DNA of 50,667 bases, taken from assembly GCA_018433085.1 (NCBI GenBank), contig JAHDRW010000035.1, positions 1-50,667 of the forward strand. The letters run 5' to 3'. Below are positions 1 to 7,596 of this stretch, piece by piece. The number at the start of each line of letters is the position of its first letter. Within the stretch, counting starts at the first letter, position 1. The translations under genes were made by a program, and so were the position numbers. The notes below the pieces were generated by a model. That model saw only the letters and a list, made by a program, of their open reading frames with translations. It ran no database searches and had not been told where the DNA came from. This DNA comes from Deltaproteobacteria bacterium (GTDB taxonomy: Bacteria > Desulfobacterota > Desulfomonilia > UBA1062).

Positions 1-1
1 C

Positions 2-247
2 ATACCGTGGCCCGGGATGGCGGACTGGATCGTGGCGTATGATTATTCGTTCAACATGCTTAAAGGATTGCTCAAGGAGAAGGGTCCGGAGCAGCTGGTC
101 TTGATCACGGATGCGGGACAGCCGGGCAACAAGCCGGTGCCTGCGTGGAAGATGTTCATCAAGTACTGTCTGGCGCAGGGCATCAGCGAGGAGATGATCG
201 ACGTCATGGCCAAGGAAGTGCCCGCAAAACTCATCTACGCTGAATAA
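2..247 (+). CDS. Probable metal-dependent hydrolase, C-terminal end (partial)
   Basis: The reading frame is open from the window edge and ends at TAA, so only the last 81 or so residues are present. The visible part has the pattern LVLITDAGQPGN, then a helix ending in AQGISEEMIDVMAKEVPAKL. This resembles the C-terminus of amidohydrolase-like proteins of the DUF6282 type, where an aspartate of the SDxGQ-like motif is a metal ligand and a final helix-turn 'NPAxLL' closes the barrel. The family assignment is by eye and the substrate cannot be told. An internal ATG at 17 is not a credible start because the frame is open upstream. A long inverted repeat follows 7 nt after the stop. Confidence 0.5.
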   Translation: MPWPGMADWIVAYDYSFNMLKGLLKEKGPEQLVLITDAGQPGNKPVPAWKMFIKYCLAQGISEEMIDVMAKEVPAKLIYAE

Positions 248-253
248 TCTCCC

Positions 254-317
254 GCCTGCTCAGGGTGCGGCCGATCTCCCTAAAGAAATGCATCCTAATG
301 ATGCACCCTGAGCAGGC
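254..317. repeat. Long inverted repeat with a competing inner hairpin
   Basis: GCCTGCTCAGGGTGC at 254-268 is the exact reverse complement of 303-317, giving a 15-bp stem around a 34-nt loop. The 3' part of the loop can form a second 6-bp hairpin (TGCATC/GATGCA, 289-305) that uses bases 303-305 of the outer stem, so the two folds exclude each other. No U-tract follows. It could act as a terminator or processing site for the upstream gene, or as an attenuator-like switch. Confidence 0.6.
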
Positions 318-584
318 TTCACTCGCGGGAAGAGGAAGGTCTTTCTCGCGGATCAGGAAAACTCGCACGGCCGGAAGGGACGATCCACGCCGAAGAAACA
401 ATACAGGGCCGGGATGCCAAGCGCGATGAGCAGAGTGGCCGGATGACGGCGTCAACCATCGAAAGGACAAGGGTTATCGGCCGGGAAGGGATCTGGCATA
501 GGATCTCTCATGCCGGGTGAACAGCACGGGCATCGTCGCCTGAGACGGTGCCCGACTCGCAGGTGAAGAGAGCGCTGTTTTCCG

Positions 585-618
585 GGCCGTGGCAAAAAGA
601 AGGGCCTTTGCCACGGCC
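585..618 (+). promoter_or_regulatory. Hairpin in the leader of the first moxR module
   Basis: GGCCGTGGCAAA (585-596) pairs perfectly with TTTGCCACGGCC (607-618) across a 10-nt loop. It lies about 50 nt before the moxR start. There is no U-tract, so a leader structure, a processing site or a terminator of an upstream transcript are all possible. Confidence 0.45.
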
Positions 619-668
619 ATTGCCGGCGTGCCGGGACGACACGACCTCTGGTCAGGAAGGAGCGGAAC

Positions 669-1538
669 ATGTTTTCTTCACCCGAAGAAATCCGCAGCAG
701 ATTCGAGCAGCATCAGTTTATCGTGGACCGGTCGGTAAGCACGGTCGTGTATCTGGCAATAAAGCTCGGGAGGCCTCTTCTGGTGGAGGGTCCGGCAGGA
801 GTGGGCAAGACCGAGCTCGCGCGCGTCCTTTCCCGGTGCACGGATCGGGAGCTCATCCGTCTCCAGTGTTACGAGGGCCTCGACGAGAGCAAGGCACTCT
901 ACGAATGGAACTACCAGAAGCAGCTTCTGCGGATCTTCATGGATCAGAGCCAGTACAAAGACTGGAAGGAGATCAAGGAGACCATCTACACGGAAGACTT
1001 TCTCCTCAGGCGACCTTTGCTCAAGGCCCTGATGGCCGAGTCCGAAACCGTGCTCCTCATCGACGAGGTGGACAAGAGCGACGAGGAGTTCGAGAGCTTT
1101 CTCCTGGAGATCCTCTCCGAGTATCAGATCAGCATACCCGAGCTCACCACGATTACCGCCCGGCACATCCCGGTGGTGATACTCACCAGCAACAACTTCA
1201 GGGAATTCGGTGATGCGCTCAAGAGAAGGTGCGTCCATCTCTACCTCGATTATCCCACCCTTGAACAGGAACTGAAGATCGTGATGCTCAAGGTGCCCGG
1301 CATCCGCGAGACCCTTGCCCGGAAGATCGTGGAGTTCGTCCAGGCAATCCGGCTGGTCAACCTGAAAAAAGTCCCGAGCATCGCGGAGACCCTCAACTGG
1401 GCGGAGGCGCTCCTCGAGTTGAAGGCCGACGAAATAGACGGCGAGATGTTCGCAGACACCGCAGGCGTGTTGCTCAAGTACAAGAGCGATATCGAGCAGA
1501 TCAAGTCGTCTCTCCCTGCGTGCCGGGGAAACGGATAG
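669..1538 (+). CDS. MoxR-family AAA+ ATPase, copy 1
   Basis: This 289-residue protein is a MoxR-type AAA+ ATPase. Members act as chaperones that mature or remodel metalloenzymes or complexes together with a VWA-domain partner. The Walker A motif GPAGVGKTE lies near residue 40, Walker B is LLIDEVDKSDEEF near residue 133, and a sensor-1 TSNN motif with an arginine finger region (ALKRRC) follows. It has the usual length for the family. The start at 669 is preceded by GGAAGGAG at good spacing. It overlaps the next gene and is the first member of a three-gene module repeated at 3305-5680. By eye its sequence is roughly two-thirds identical to copy 2. The closest functional analogue by layout is the CoxD/CoxE pair of molybdenum hydroxylase maturation, but no such hydroxylase is in the window. 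Confidence 0.9.
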   Translation: MFSSPEEIRSRFEQHQFIVDRSVSTVVYLAIKLGRPLLVEGPAGVGKTELARVLSRCTDRELIRLQCYEGLDESKALYEWNYQKQLLRIFMDQSQYKDWKEIKETIYTEDFLLRRPLLKALMAESETVLLIDEVDKSDEEFESFLLEILSEYQISIPELTTITARHIPVVILTSNNFREFGDALKRRCVHLYLDYPTLEQELKIVMLKVPGIRETLARKIVEFVQAIRLVNLKKVPSIAETLNWAEALLELKADEIDGEMFADTAGVLLKYKSDIEQIKSSLPACRGNG

Positions 1539-2128
1539 CGCCCGTGAAGCCCCTTGAGGAGAAGATCACGGATTTCTGCCGCTGTCTCCGAAGGTTTGGA
1601 ATCAGTGTGGCCGGCTCCGAGATTGCAGATGCGCTGCGCGCCCTTTCCCTGGTGGGCCTGGAACGTGATGACGTATACGCCGCGCTTTCCTGCACCCTGA
1701 TCAAGGAAGAGGAGGATCGGCCGATCTTCGCGAGCCTTTTCCAGATATATTTCAAGGGGAAATCCACGAAAGCCCCAGAGGAGGACATCGGGGATCCCTT
1801 CGAGGATGTGAACAGCCGGGGGAACGATGGAAGAGAGCCCGCACGGGTGGAGGCCGCGAACTCATCCGGCGTGGTCAGCGAGCAGCGGATGAGGCCGGGA
1901 ATCGAGGGCGAACCCCGTGTACTGCTCATCAAGGCGGTCAAGGAGGGCGATTACGATCTGCTCCAGGCCCTTGCCCACCATGCGGTGCGGAACATTGGCG
2001 GAAGACGCCCGCAGGGCCTCGATGATGCCAGGGAACTGGTGAAGAGGGCCCAGATCTTTCTGGGCTGGGAAAAGGCGATGGACGAGGTGTTCGAAGGTGT
2101 TTTGTCCTCGCGGGCGATCTTTTTCTGA
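1520..2128 (+). CDS. CoxE N-terminal-like protein, copy 1
   Basis: This protein of about 200 residues matches the N-terminal part of CoxE/VWA proteins rather than a whole one. It has LEEKITDFCRCLRRFGISV, then a helix EIADALRALSLVGLERDDVYAALSCTLIK, and a short acidic linker (PEEDIGDPFEDV) before a C-terminal helical segment that includes LLIKAVKEGDYDLLQALA. No VWA domain is present; that lies in the next gene. The frame opens with GTG at 1520, overlapping moxR by 19 nt. A GTG at 1544 is an alternative start that better matches the length of the second copy. It sits between its ATPase and VWA partners, so it probably bridges them (inference). Confidence 0.7.
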   Translation: MPGKRIAPVKPLEEKITDFCRCLRRFGISVAGSEIADALRALSLVGLERDDVYAALSCTLIKEEEDRPIFASLFQIYFKGKSTKAPEEDIGDPFEDVNSRGNDGREPARVEAANSSGVVSEQRMRPGIEGEPRVLLIKAVKEGDYDLLQALAHHAVRNIGGRRPQGLDDARELVKRAQIFLGWEKAMDEVFEGVLSSRAIFF

Positions 2129-2170
2129 GATCGCTGCAGCGAGCCGGATCAATGGGCTTAAGGAGCGTGC

Positions 2171-3079
2171 ATGAGCAGTGACGGCCATACCCCGAAGAAT
2201 CGCGCATCGAATTTTCCCGAATACTACAAGCGGTTCAAATATGTCGAAGATACCATTGTCAAGCTCGTCGCGGAGCTGCTCGAAAAAGACAGGCCGCATG
2301 AAAGCACGGATGATTTCCTGGACAGGGCGGACCCTGCCGAGATGAGCCTGTACCACCTGCGCATCGAGGACATGGAACGTTTCGAGCAGGAACAGATGAG
2401 ACGGGTCGTGGTCAGGCTCGCACGTAAGCTCTCCACCAGGTACTCCGCCCGGTGGAAGAGGGCAAAGAGAGGCGGTGTGGATCTGCGGCAGACCATTCGG
2501 CGCGCCTTTATCGCGACCGGTTCGGTCCCGGTGGAGCTGCACTATAAGAAGCGCATCGTTTCCCGTCCCGAGCTCGTCCTTCTGTGCGATGTTTCCGAGT
2601 CGGTCGCGAGTTTCAGCCGGTTCATGCTGCATCTGGTCTATACCGTCCAGATGCATTTCTCCCACGTTCGGTCGTTCCTCTTTGTCGACATGATCGATGA
2701 GGTGACGCCGTACTTCAGGAACCGCACTGTCGAGAAGGCCATGCAGGACGCTCTGGAAAGGGGAAAATACTCGAGCGGGGTGTTCTCGGATTACGGCAGG
2801 GTGTTCGATACCTTTGCGCGCATCTATCTTCCCACGATCCCTGCGCGGAGCACCCTGATCGTCCTTGGCGATGCCCGCAACAATCACTTTCCGGACTACG
2901 GAAAATCCTTCGGAAAGATCTGCGCAGGGGTGAAGCGGGTAATCTGGCTCAATCCCCAGCCCAGAGACGAGTGGAACACCCGGGACAATATCATGGACGT
3001 ATATCGGACACACTGCCATGAGGTGTTTGAATGCAGCACCCTCAAGCAGCTGGAAAAGATCCTGGATACCCTGGTGTGA
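2171..3079 (+). CDS. VWA-domain protein (CoxE C-terminal-like), copy 1
   Basis: This 302-residue protein carries a von Willebrand factor A domain in its second half. The MIDAS metal site is visible as LLCDVSESV (DxSxS), followed by a threonine/serine loop (SDYGRVFDTF) and the aspartate in VLGDARNN. The N-terminal third is helical and rich in charged residues. The family works with MoxR ATPases, the VWA domain contacting the client through a bound divalent metal. The start has a good AAGGAGC ribosome binding site. It lies 42 nt after the CoxE-N-like gene. In ordinary CoxE proteins these two pieces are one chain. Confidence 0.85.
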   Translation: MSSDGHTPKNRASNFPEYYKRFKYVEDTIVKLVAELLEKDRPHESTDDFLDRADPAEMSLYHLRIEDMERFEQEQMRRVVVRLARKLSTRYSARWKRAKRGGVDLRQTIRRAFIATGSVPVELHYKKRIVSRPELVLLCDVSESVASFSRFMLHLVYTVQMHFSHVRSFLFVDMIDEVTPYFRNRTVEKAMQDALERGKYSSGVFSDYGRVFDTFARIYLPTIPARSTLIVLGDARNNHFPDYGKSFGKICAGVKRVIWLNPQPRDEWNTRDNIMDVYRTHCHEVFECSTLKQLEKILDTLV

Positions 3080-3304
3080 GAGGTCTCCGGCATGATGGCT
3101 CGAAGGTGTGTCTGCGGCACAGAATTTCATGGTTCGTCGACAGTTCATCGACCGGCTCCGACCTGCAGCAGGGGCATCTCTCCTCTTCAGGAGGCGCATC
3201 AATCATATCCGGGACTAAAGAAAGGATGGTGTCGCTGTCGGGTATCAGCCGAAGAGACCTGTCTTATGGAAGAATATCACTGCATATAATATCAGGAGGG
3301 CATC

Positions 3305-4171
3305 ATGTTCACCTCACCGGAAGACATCCAGGATCAGTTCGCGAGGCGTAAATTCATTATCGGGCTCAAGCCCGCGACCGTGGTCTTTCTCGCATTGAGA
3401 CTTCACCGCCCCCTGCTGGTGGAAGGGCCCGCGGGCGTGGGAAAGACCGAGCTTGCACGCGTTCTGGCCGAGACCACCGGCAGCCGGTTTATCCGTCTTC
3501 AGTGCTACGAAGGTCTCGACGAGTGCAAGGCGCTTTACGAGTGGAACTACCACAAGCAGCTGCTGAGGATATATGCGGATCACCAGGAGAACAAGACCTG
3601 GGAGCACATCAGACAGTCCATCTATACCCCTGAGTTTCTGCTGGACCGGCCGCTCTTGCAGGCCCTGTCGCAGAAAGAACCCGTGGTCCTGCTTATCGAT
3701 GAGCTCGACAAGAGCGACGAGGAATTCGAGAGCTTTCTTCTGGAGATTCTCTCCGAGTATCAGATCAGCATCCCGGAGCTGGGAACGGTGCGGGCGGAGC
3801 AGATCCCCGCAGTAGTGCTCACGAGCAACAATTTTCGCAACTTCGGCGACGCGCTCAAGAGAAGATGCATTCATCTCTATCTCGACTACCCTGACTTCGA
3901 ACAGGAACTCCAGATCGTCCGTCTCAAGGTGCCCGATATCGACGAGCGGTTCGCGTACCGGATCGTATCGTTTATCCAGAATCTCCGGAAGGACCGGCTC
4001 CGGAAGGCCCCGAGCATCGCGGAGACCATCAATTGGGCAGAGGCCCTGCTGGAACTGGGAATCGACGAGATCACGGAAAAGGTCGTCGATCGGACTGCCG
4101 GCGTGTTTCTGAAATACCGGGAGGACATCGAGAAGATCAGCTCCCGGGATCTGTCGGAGCTGCTCGACTGA
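3305..4171 (+). CDS. MoxR-family AAA+ ATPase, copy 2
   Basis: This 288-residue AAA+ ATPase is a clear paralogue of the 669-1538 gene and collinear along its whole length. It has Walker A GPAGVGKTE, Walker B LLIDELDKSDEEF and the sensor region TSNNFRNFGDALKRRC. AGGAGGG precedes the ATG at ideal spacing, and a TATAAT hexamer at 3285-3290 may be part of its own promoter, although no good -35 is seen. The stop overlaps the next start (TGATG), indicating translational coupling. It opens the second copy of the module. Retention of every catalytic motif in both copies argues that both are functional. Confidence 0.9.
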   Translation: MFTSPEDIQDQFARRKFIIGLKPATVVFLALRLHRPLLVEGPAGVGKTELARVLAETTGSRFIRLQCYEGLDECKALYEWNYHKQLLRIYADHQENKTWEHIRQSIYTPEFLLDRPLLQALSQKEPVVLLIDELDKSDEEFESFLLEILSEYQISIPELGTVRAEQIPAVVLTSNNFRNFGDALKRRCIHLYLDYPDFEQELQIVRLKVPDIDERFAYRIVSFIQNLRKDRLRKAPSIAETINWAEALLELGIDEITEKVVDRTAGVFLKYREDIEKISSRDLSELLD

Positions 4172-4725
4172 TGCCATCCGCGAAGAACCTCGACGAAAAG
4201 ATCCTCGAGTTCGGCCACCTGCTCCGGAGACGCGGGGTCAACGTCACCCATTCCCAGATCGCTGACGCCCTGGAGTCGGCCGTGCTGGTCGGAACGGACA
4301 GGACCGGCTTCGAGACGGCCCTGTCGTGTACCCTGATCAAGGACATCGAAGATCTCCCGGTCTTCGAGGAACTGTTCCCGAGGTATTTCGGCGAGCCCCC
4401 CCCGGATGAGGAGCAGGCAGAGGAAGAGGCGCTCCGCGAGGAGGATGCCGGAGAAGCCGAGGAAGAAGACGGGGACACGGTCCCGGACGACGAAGCCGCA
4501 GAGGACGACCCGCGGTATCAGATGCTTCTCAAGGCCGTGAAGGAAGGCGATTACCTGATGCTGCACCGGATCGGGAAATCGGCGGTGGACAGCCTCGGTA
4601 CGCTGCATTCCCGCGATGTCTTCAGGATTCGCGAACTCCTGGCGAAGGCAAAGAGGGGCATCGGCTGGCAGCGTGCACGGGACACCCTCTGCAATCCAAG
4701 TCCATCCGGAAAGGATGATGCATGA
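4171..4725 (+). CDS. CoxE N-terminal-like protein, copy 2
   Basis: This 184-residue protein is the paralogue of the 1520-2128 product. It begins NLDEKILEFGHLLRRRGVNV and has the shared core ALSCTLIKDIEDLPVFEEL. A very acidic linker rich in E and D (about residues 70-110) separates this from a C-terminal helical part with LLKAVKEGDYLMLHRIG. I chose the ATG at 4171 because it overlaps the moxR stop by one base and matches the paralogue; the frame is open further upstream, but inside moxR. It has no VWA domain. Confidence 0.7.
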   Translation: MPSAKNLDEKILEFGHLLRRRGVNVTHSQIADALESAVLVGTDRTGFETALSCTLIKDIEDLPVFEELFPRYFGEPPPDEEQAEEEALREEDAGEAEEEDGDTVPDDEAAEDDPRYQMLLKAVKEGDYLMLHRIGKSAVDSLGTLHSRDVFRIRELLAKAKRGIGWQRARDTLCNPSPSGKDDA

Positions 4726-4768
4726 GCCGGAGGGTGTCTGCCGTCCTTTTCCAAGCGGGGTACCAGCC

Positions 4769-5680
4769 GTGAGCGAGAGAGAACCCGGTATGGAGCCGAC
4801 CGGGCCCCGAGATATCTACCGGAAACGTCTCGACTTTGTCGAAGAGATTATCCTCACGCAGCTCGCCCGGATCCTCGAGGTGGAAGAGATCGAACGCTAT
4901 CTCGACGATTCCCAGATGGAGGACCGGGAATTCTCCCTCTTGGACAAGTATTTTTCCGACGATGCGTACCGGGCGGAGATGAAACGCAGGGTGGTGAAGC
5001 TGGCCCGCGGCTTAAGAAACCGGTATGCGCTGCACCTGAGAAAGGCCAGGCGGGGCGGCATCGATCTGAGAAGGTCCATGCAGAAGGCCTTTCAGGAGAC
5101 CGGGGGAATCCCCATGCGGCTGCTGCACAAGAGACGGGTCGTCGCCCGGCCCGAGATCGTCCTTCTGTGCGACGTCTCCCTGTCCGTGGAGGCCTTCAGC
5201 GAGTTCATGCTGCTTCTGGTCTATACCCTCCAGAACTGTTTCCGTCATGTGAGGAGTTTTCTCTTCGTCGACCGCATCGACGAGGTCACGGGGTATTTTC
5301 TCAATCCGGAGGTCGACGAGGCCGTCAGGTCCGCCATCACCCACGCAGGGTACGCCGAGGGTGTCGCCTCCGACTATACCAGGGTGTTCGAGCTCTTTAC
5401 CGACAGGTATCTGGATGGTGTCTCGCGGCGCAGCACGGTGATCATTCTGGGGGATGCAAGAAACAACGGCCTTTCCTGCGACCTGACCTTTCTCAGAAAG
5501 ATTCGGGACCAGGTGAAAGGCGTTCTGTGGATCAACCCCCAGCCCAGGGAGGAATGGGACACCGACGACAGCGTGATAGGGCTCTTCGCCGGATGCTGCG
5601 ACCAGGTGTTCGAGTGCCGGAACCTGCGGCAACTCGAAGCTGTTATGGAAGAGATCTTGGTCAGGGCCGCGGCCGTCTGA
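4769..5680 (+). CDS. VWA-domain protein (CoxE C-terminal-like), copy 2
   Basis: This protein of about 303 residues is the paralogue of the 2171-3079 product. The MIDAS motif LLCDVSLSV, the loop SDYTRVFELF and the distal ILGDARNN are all retained. The start is uncertain. GTG at 4769 gives an N-terminus matching copy 1 in length, while two adjacent ATGs at 4715/4718 overlap the upstream gene, and an ATG at 4790 follows GAGAGAGAA. I prefer 4769. It closes the second MoxR module; after it come 250 nt without a gene. Confidence 0.8.
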   Translation: MSEREPGMEPTGPRDIYRKRLDFVEEIILTQLARILEVEEIERYLDDSQMEDREFSLLDKYFSDDAYRAEMKRRVVKLARGLRNRYALHLRKARRGGIDLRRSMQKAFQETGGIPMRLLHKRRVVARPEIVLLCDVSLSVEAFSEFMLLLVYTLQNCFRHVRSFLFVDRIDEVTGYFLNPEVDEAVRSAITHAGYAEGVASDYTRVFELFTDRYLDGVSRRSTVIILGDARNNGLSCDLTFLRKIRDQVKGVLWINPQPREEWDTDDSVIGLFAGCCDQVFECRNLRQLEAVMEEILVRAAAV

Positions 5681-5892
5681 TCCCGCCCCCGGCAGGGGCA
5701 CGGAAAACGCCCGACAGGGGATTCGGACGGCCGGGCTGCAACGGCTCCAGGACGATGCCTTCTCCGGGGAGTCCCGGGTGTTCCGGAAGCGGGCACGGAT
5801 TTCTCCCGTGTATCCTCAAAAGGGCCTGCCGCGGCCCGCGATCCCGAACATGGTCCGGAACACGGTCTGGAAGTGAGCTCCCGTGAATTCTC

Positions 5893-5922
5893 TTTACGTT
5901 TTCCCGGCAGGCGTGGTATTTT
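5893..5922 (+). promoter_or_regulatory. Candidate promoter of the J-domain gene
   Basis: TTTACG (5893-5898), an 18-nt spacer and TATTTT (5917-5922) form a modest sigma70-like pair. The -10 box ends only 9 nt before the ATG at 5932, and no Shine-Dalgarno sequence lies between, so the message would be nearly leaderless. Confidence 0.35.
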
Positions 5923-5931
5923 AATTTATCT

Positions 5932-6276
5932 ATGCGCAAGAACTACTACGAGATACTGGGCATCTCCGAAGGCGCATCCGTCAGGGAAATCAAGAGTGCC
6001 TACAAGAGGCTTGCAAAGCTGTACCATCCCGACGTGAATCCCGACGGGACAGCGGCACATGAACGGTTCAAGGAGATAAGCGAGGCGTACGAAATCCTTT
6101 CCGATGCCCGCAAACGCAAGGCCTATGACGTATCCGGCGCTTCCGCCTCCGCAGACGGGGATTCCTGGGGCTATCAGGATCGCGGGGACGGATTCGATCA
6201 GGGGTCGTTCATGTACAACGTGATGCAGGAGATGATCAGGCGATATCCGAACGGGTTTCCTGGAAAGAAGAAATAG
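5932..6276 (+). CDS. Small J-domain co-chaperone
   Basis: This 114-residue protein has an N-terminal J domain (about residues 3-68), with YYEILGISEGASVREIKSAY, the HPD signature in LYHPDVNPDG and the usual helix IV ending in RKRKAYD. J domains stimulate ATP hydrolysis by Hsp70/DnaK. The remaining 45 residues are not the Gly/Phe region, zinc fingers or substrate-binding domain of DnaJ. It is therefore a short type-III J protein, probably recruiting DnaK to a specific client. No ribosome binding site precedes the ATG. The gene is separate from the MoxR modules but in the same direction. Confidence 0.85.
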   Translation: MRKNYYEILGISEGASVREIKSAYKRLAKLYHPDVNPDGTAAHERFKEISEAYEILSDARKRKAYDVSGASASADGDSWGYQDRGDGFDQGSFMYNVMQEMIRRYPNGFPGKKK

Positions 6277-6663
6277 ATTCCTCCGGGAGTCCGGCCTCAT
6301 CCGGGAATAGCCGTACATGTCCGCATTGCCCGAAGGTGTGGCGCACTTTTCTGCCGGGCGCCGTCCTTCCGCATCCTCGGGAAAGGATGAGTTCATCGAA
6401 CAGAACAATACCGGTGTGCCGACAGTGGTGCGAAAAGCCGTTACGCAGGTCGATAGCAATAATAAACCAATGATATCAAAGCCATGAAATTAATAACCAG
6501 AACACTGTGAAACCCGAATGCTCACTTGCCGGTAAAATGGGAAGAGGTATTTCCTGCTTGATTTAATAATTCAATAAAATCATAATCATACATGAAGACA
6601 TTTGCATGGTACGGTCTGTGCTTAGTCAGGATCATGAGTGAATATTTTGAAGGAGGGTGGGTT
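6277..6663. other. AT-rich non-coding stretch upstream of the membrane protein gene
   Basis: No gene is seen. The second half is markedly AT-rich compared with its surroundings and contains a good promoter (6558-6586) for the next gene. The first half has no recognisable structure. Confidence 0.5.
6558..6586 (+). promoter_or_regulatory. Probable sigma70 promoter
   Basis: TTGATT (6558-6563) and CATAAT (6581-6586) are separated by exactly 17 nt. The downstream ATG at 6592 is too close to be a normal start, which supports translation from 6664 with a leader of about 70 nt. Confidence 0.5.
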
Positions 6664-7080
6664 ATGAACAGGAAATCATGGATATACATTGTGGCAGCCA
6701 TATGGATTCTCATCGCGGCGATGCTGAATTTCTCCCGGGAGGGTAATCTCTGGGTGAACGTGACGGCGGGCCTGGTCGTCTGGGTCACTGCCTATTTCGA
6801 AATATACCGGGCAGGCGACACCGCCTGGTACAGGATGTACAGTGCGCTCGGAGCGCTCGCTATCGGTACCTGGCTGGCCATCACGGGATTACTCCCTGCG
6901 TTTGCGGGAAATTTCTACCTCTTCCTGATGAACAATGCACTCATGGCCTTGCTGCTTGCCTATATCGGCTCGGTCAACATGGAAGAAGCCGACGATCCGT
7001 CTCATCAGGAGGCAGGGAAAAGGAGCCCGGCAGACAACGTCACCAGGGCTGGGTATCAGCGCAGAACGCCTCGGGCCTGA
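6664..7080 (+). CDS. Small integral membrane protein, four predicted segments
   Basis: This 138-residue protein has four hydrophobic stretches, around residues 6-22, 32-46, 58-75 and 82-100, and a polar C-terminal tail rich in charged residues. The paired Trp-containing helices (for example WIYIVAAIWILIAAML) resemble SPW-repeat-type membrane proteins, but I do not recognise it with certainty and its function is unknown. The start is chosen at 6664 because GAAGGAGGG lies just upstream. An ATG in frame at 6592 sits directly after the -10 box. Confidence 0.65.
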   Translation: MNRKSWIYIVAAIWILIAAMLNFSREGNLWVNVTAGLVVWVTAYFEIYRAGDTAWYRMYSALGALAIGTWLAITGLLPAFAGNFYLFLMNNALMALLLAYIGSVNMEEADDPSHQEAGKRSPADNVTRAGYQRRTPRA

Positions 7081-7596
7081 AAGACGTTTTTCGGTTTCAT
7101 GCCCCCTTTTCCCAGTGCTGCAGATTCCCGGCATGTCATTTCCCTTCAGGATGGGGCATGGCCGGGTGCAGGCGTTTTGTCTGGACCGGAGGAAGGAAAG
7201 GAAGTGAATGACTATGGGAAAAACCGGGGAGACCGCCCGGATAAGAGCTGTCGATATCGCGGCGTGTCAATGCCTGAACAAGCGGGACTACCTGAAGGAG
7301 CGGCATGCTCCACCCGGCCGGTCCGATTTCTGCAGACCTCACCAGGGCTGTCCCGGACGAGCGTCCTTGCCCGTGCCCTCCTCTGTTTGCCGTTTCCGCT
7401 TGACTTGCCCGGAAGCACCCTTTAGAAAAATTCAAGCGTGTCCGCATCCCTTGCGGGAAAAGGAACACATGGTGCCGGCTCGGCGCGGTCAGACGTTTTT
7501 TGTGGCATCAAAGAGAAGAGAGTCCCGGACCGGAGGCCTTTTTAAGGACCGTATGCCCGGACAAACGTCAACAACCTCCAGCAAAAGAGCAGTCCA
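7081..7596. other. Non-coding stretch before the first sensor kinase
   Basis: No convincing gene is seen. One frame (7208-7600) has a passable ribosome binding site and an ATGA overlap with the kinase start, but its translation is rich in Arg, Pro and Ser without any domain, typical of GC-rich non-coding DNA. No strong hairpin or promoter was recognised. Confidence 0.5.

Larger units (their letters stand above)
248..668. other. Non-coding stretch with two strong hairpins
   Basis: No convincing gene is seen. Short frames here overlap in several phases and lack ribosome binding sites or recognisable domains. The stretch holds a 15-bp perfect inverted repeat (254-317) and a 12-bp hairpin (585-618) shortly before the first moxR gene, whose ribosome binding site (GGAAGG) is at about 655-660. 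Confidence 0.6.
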
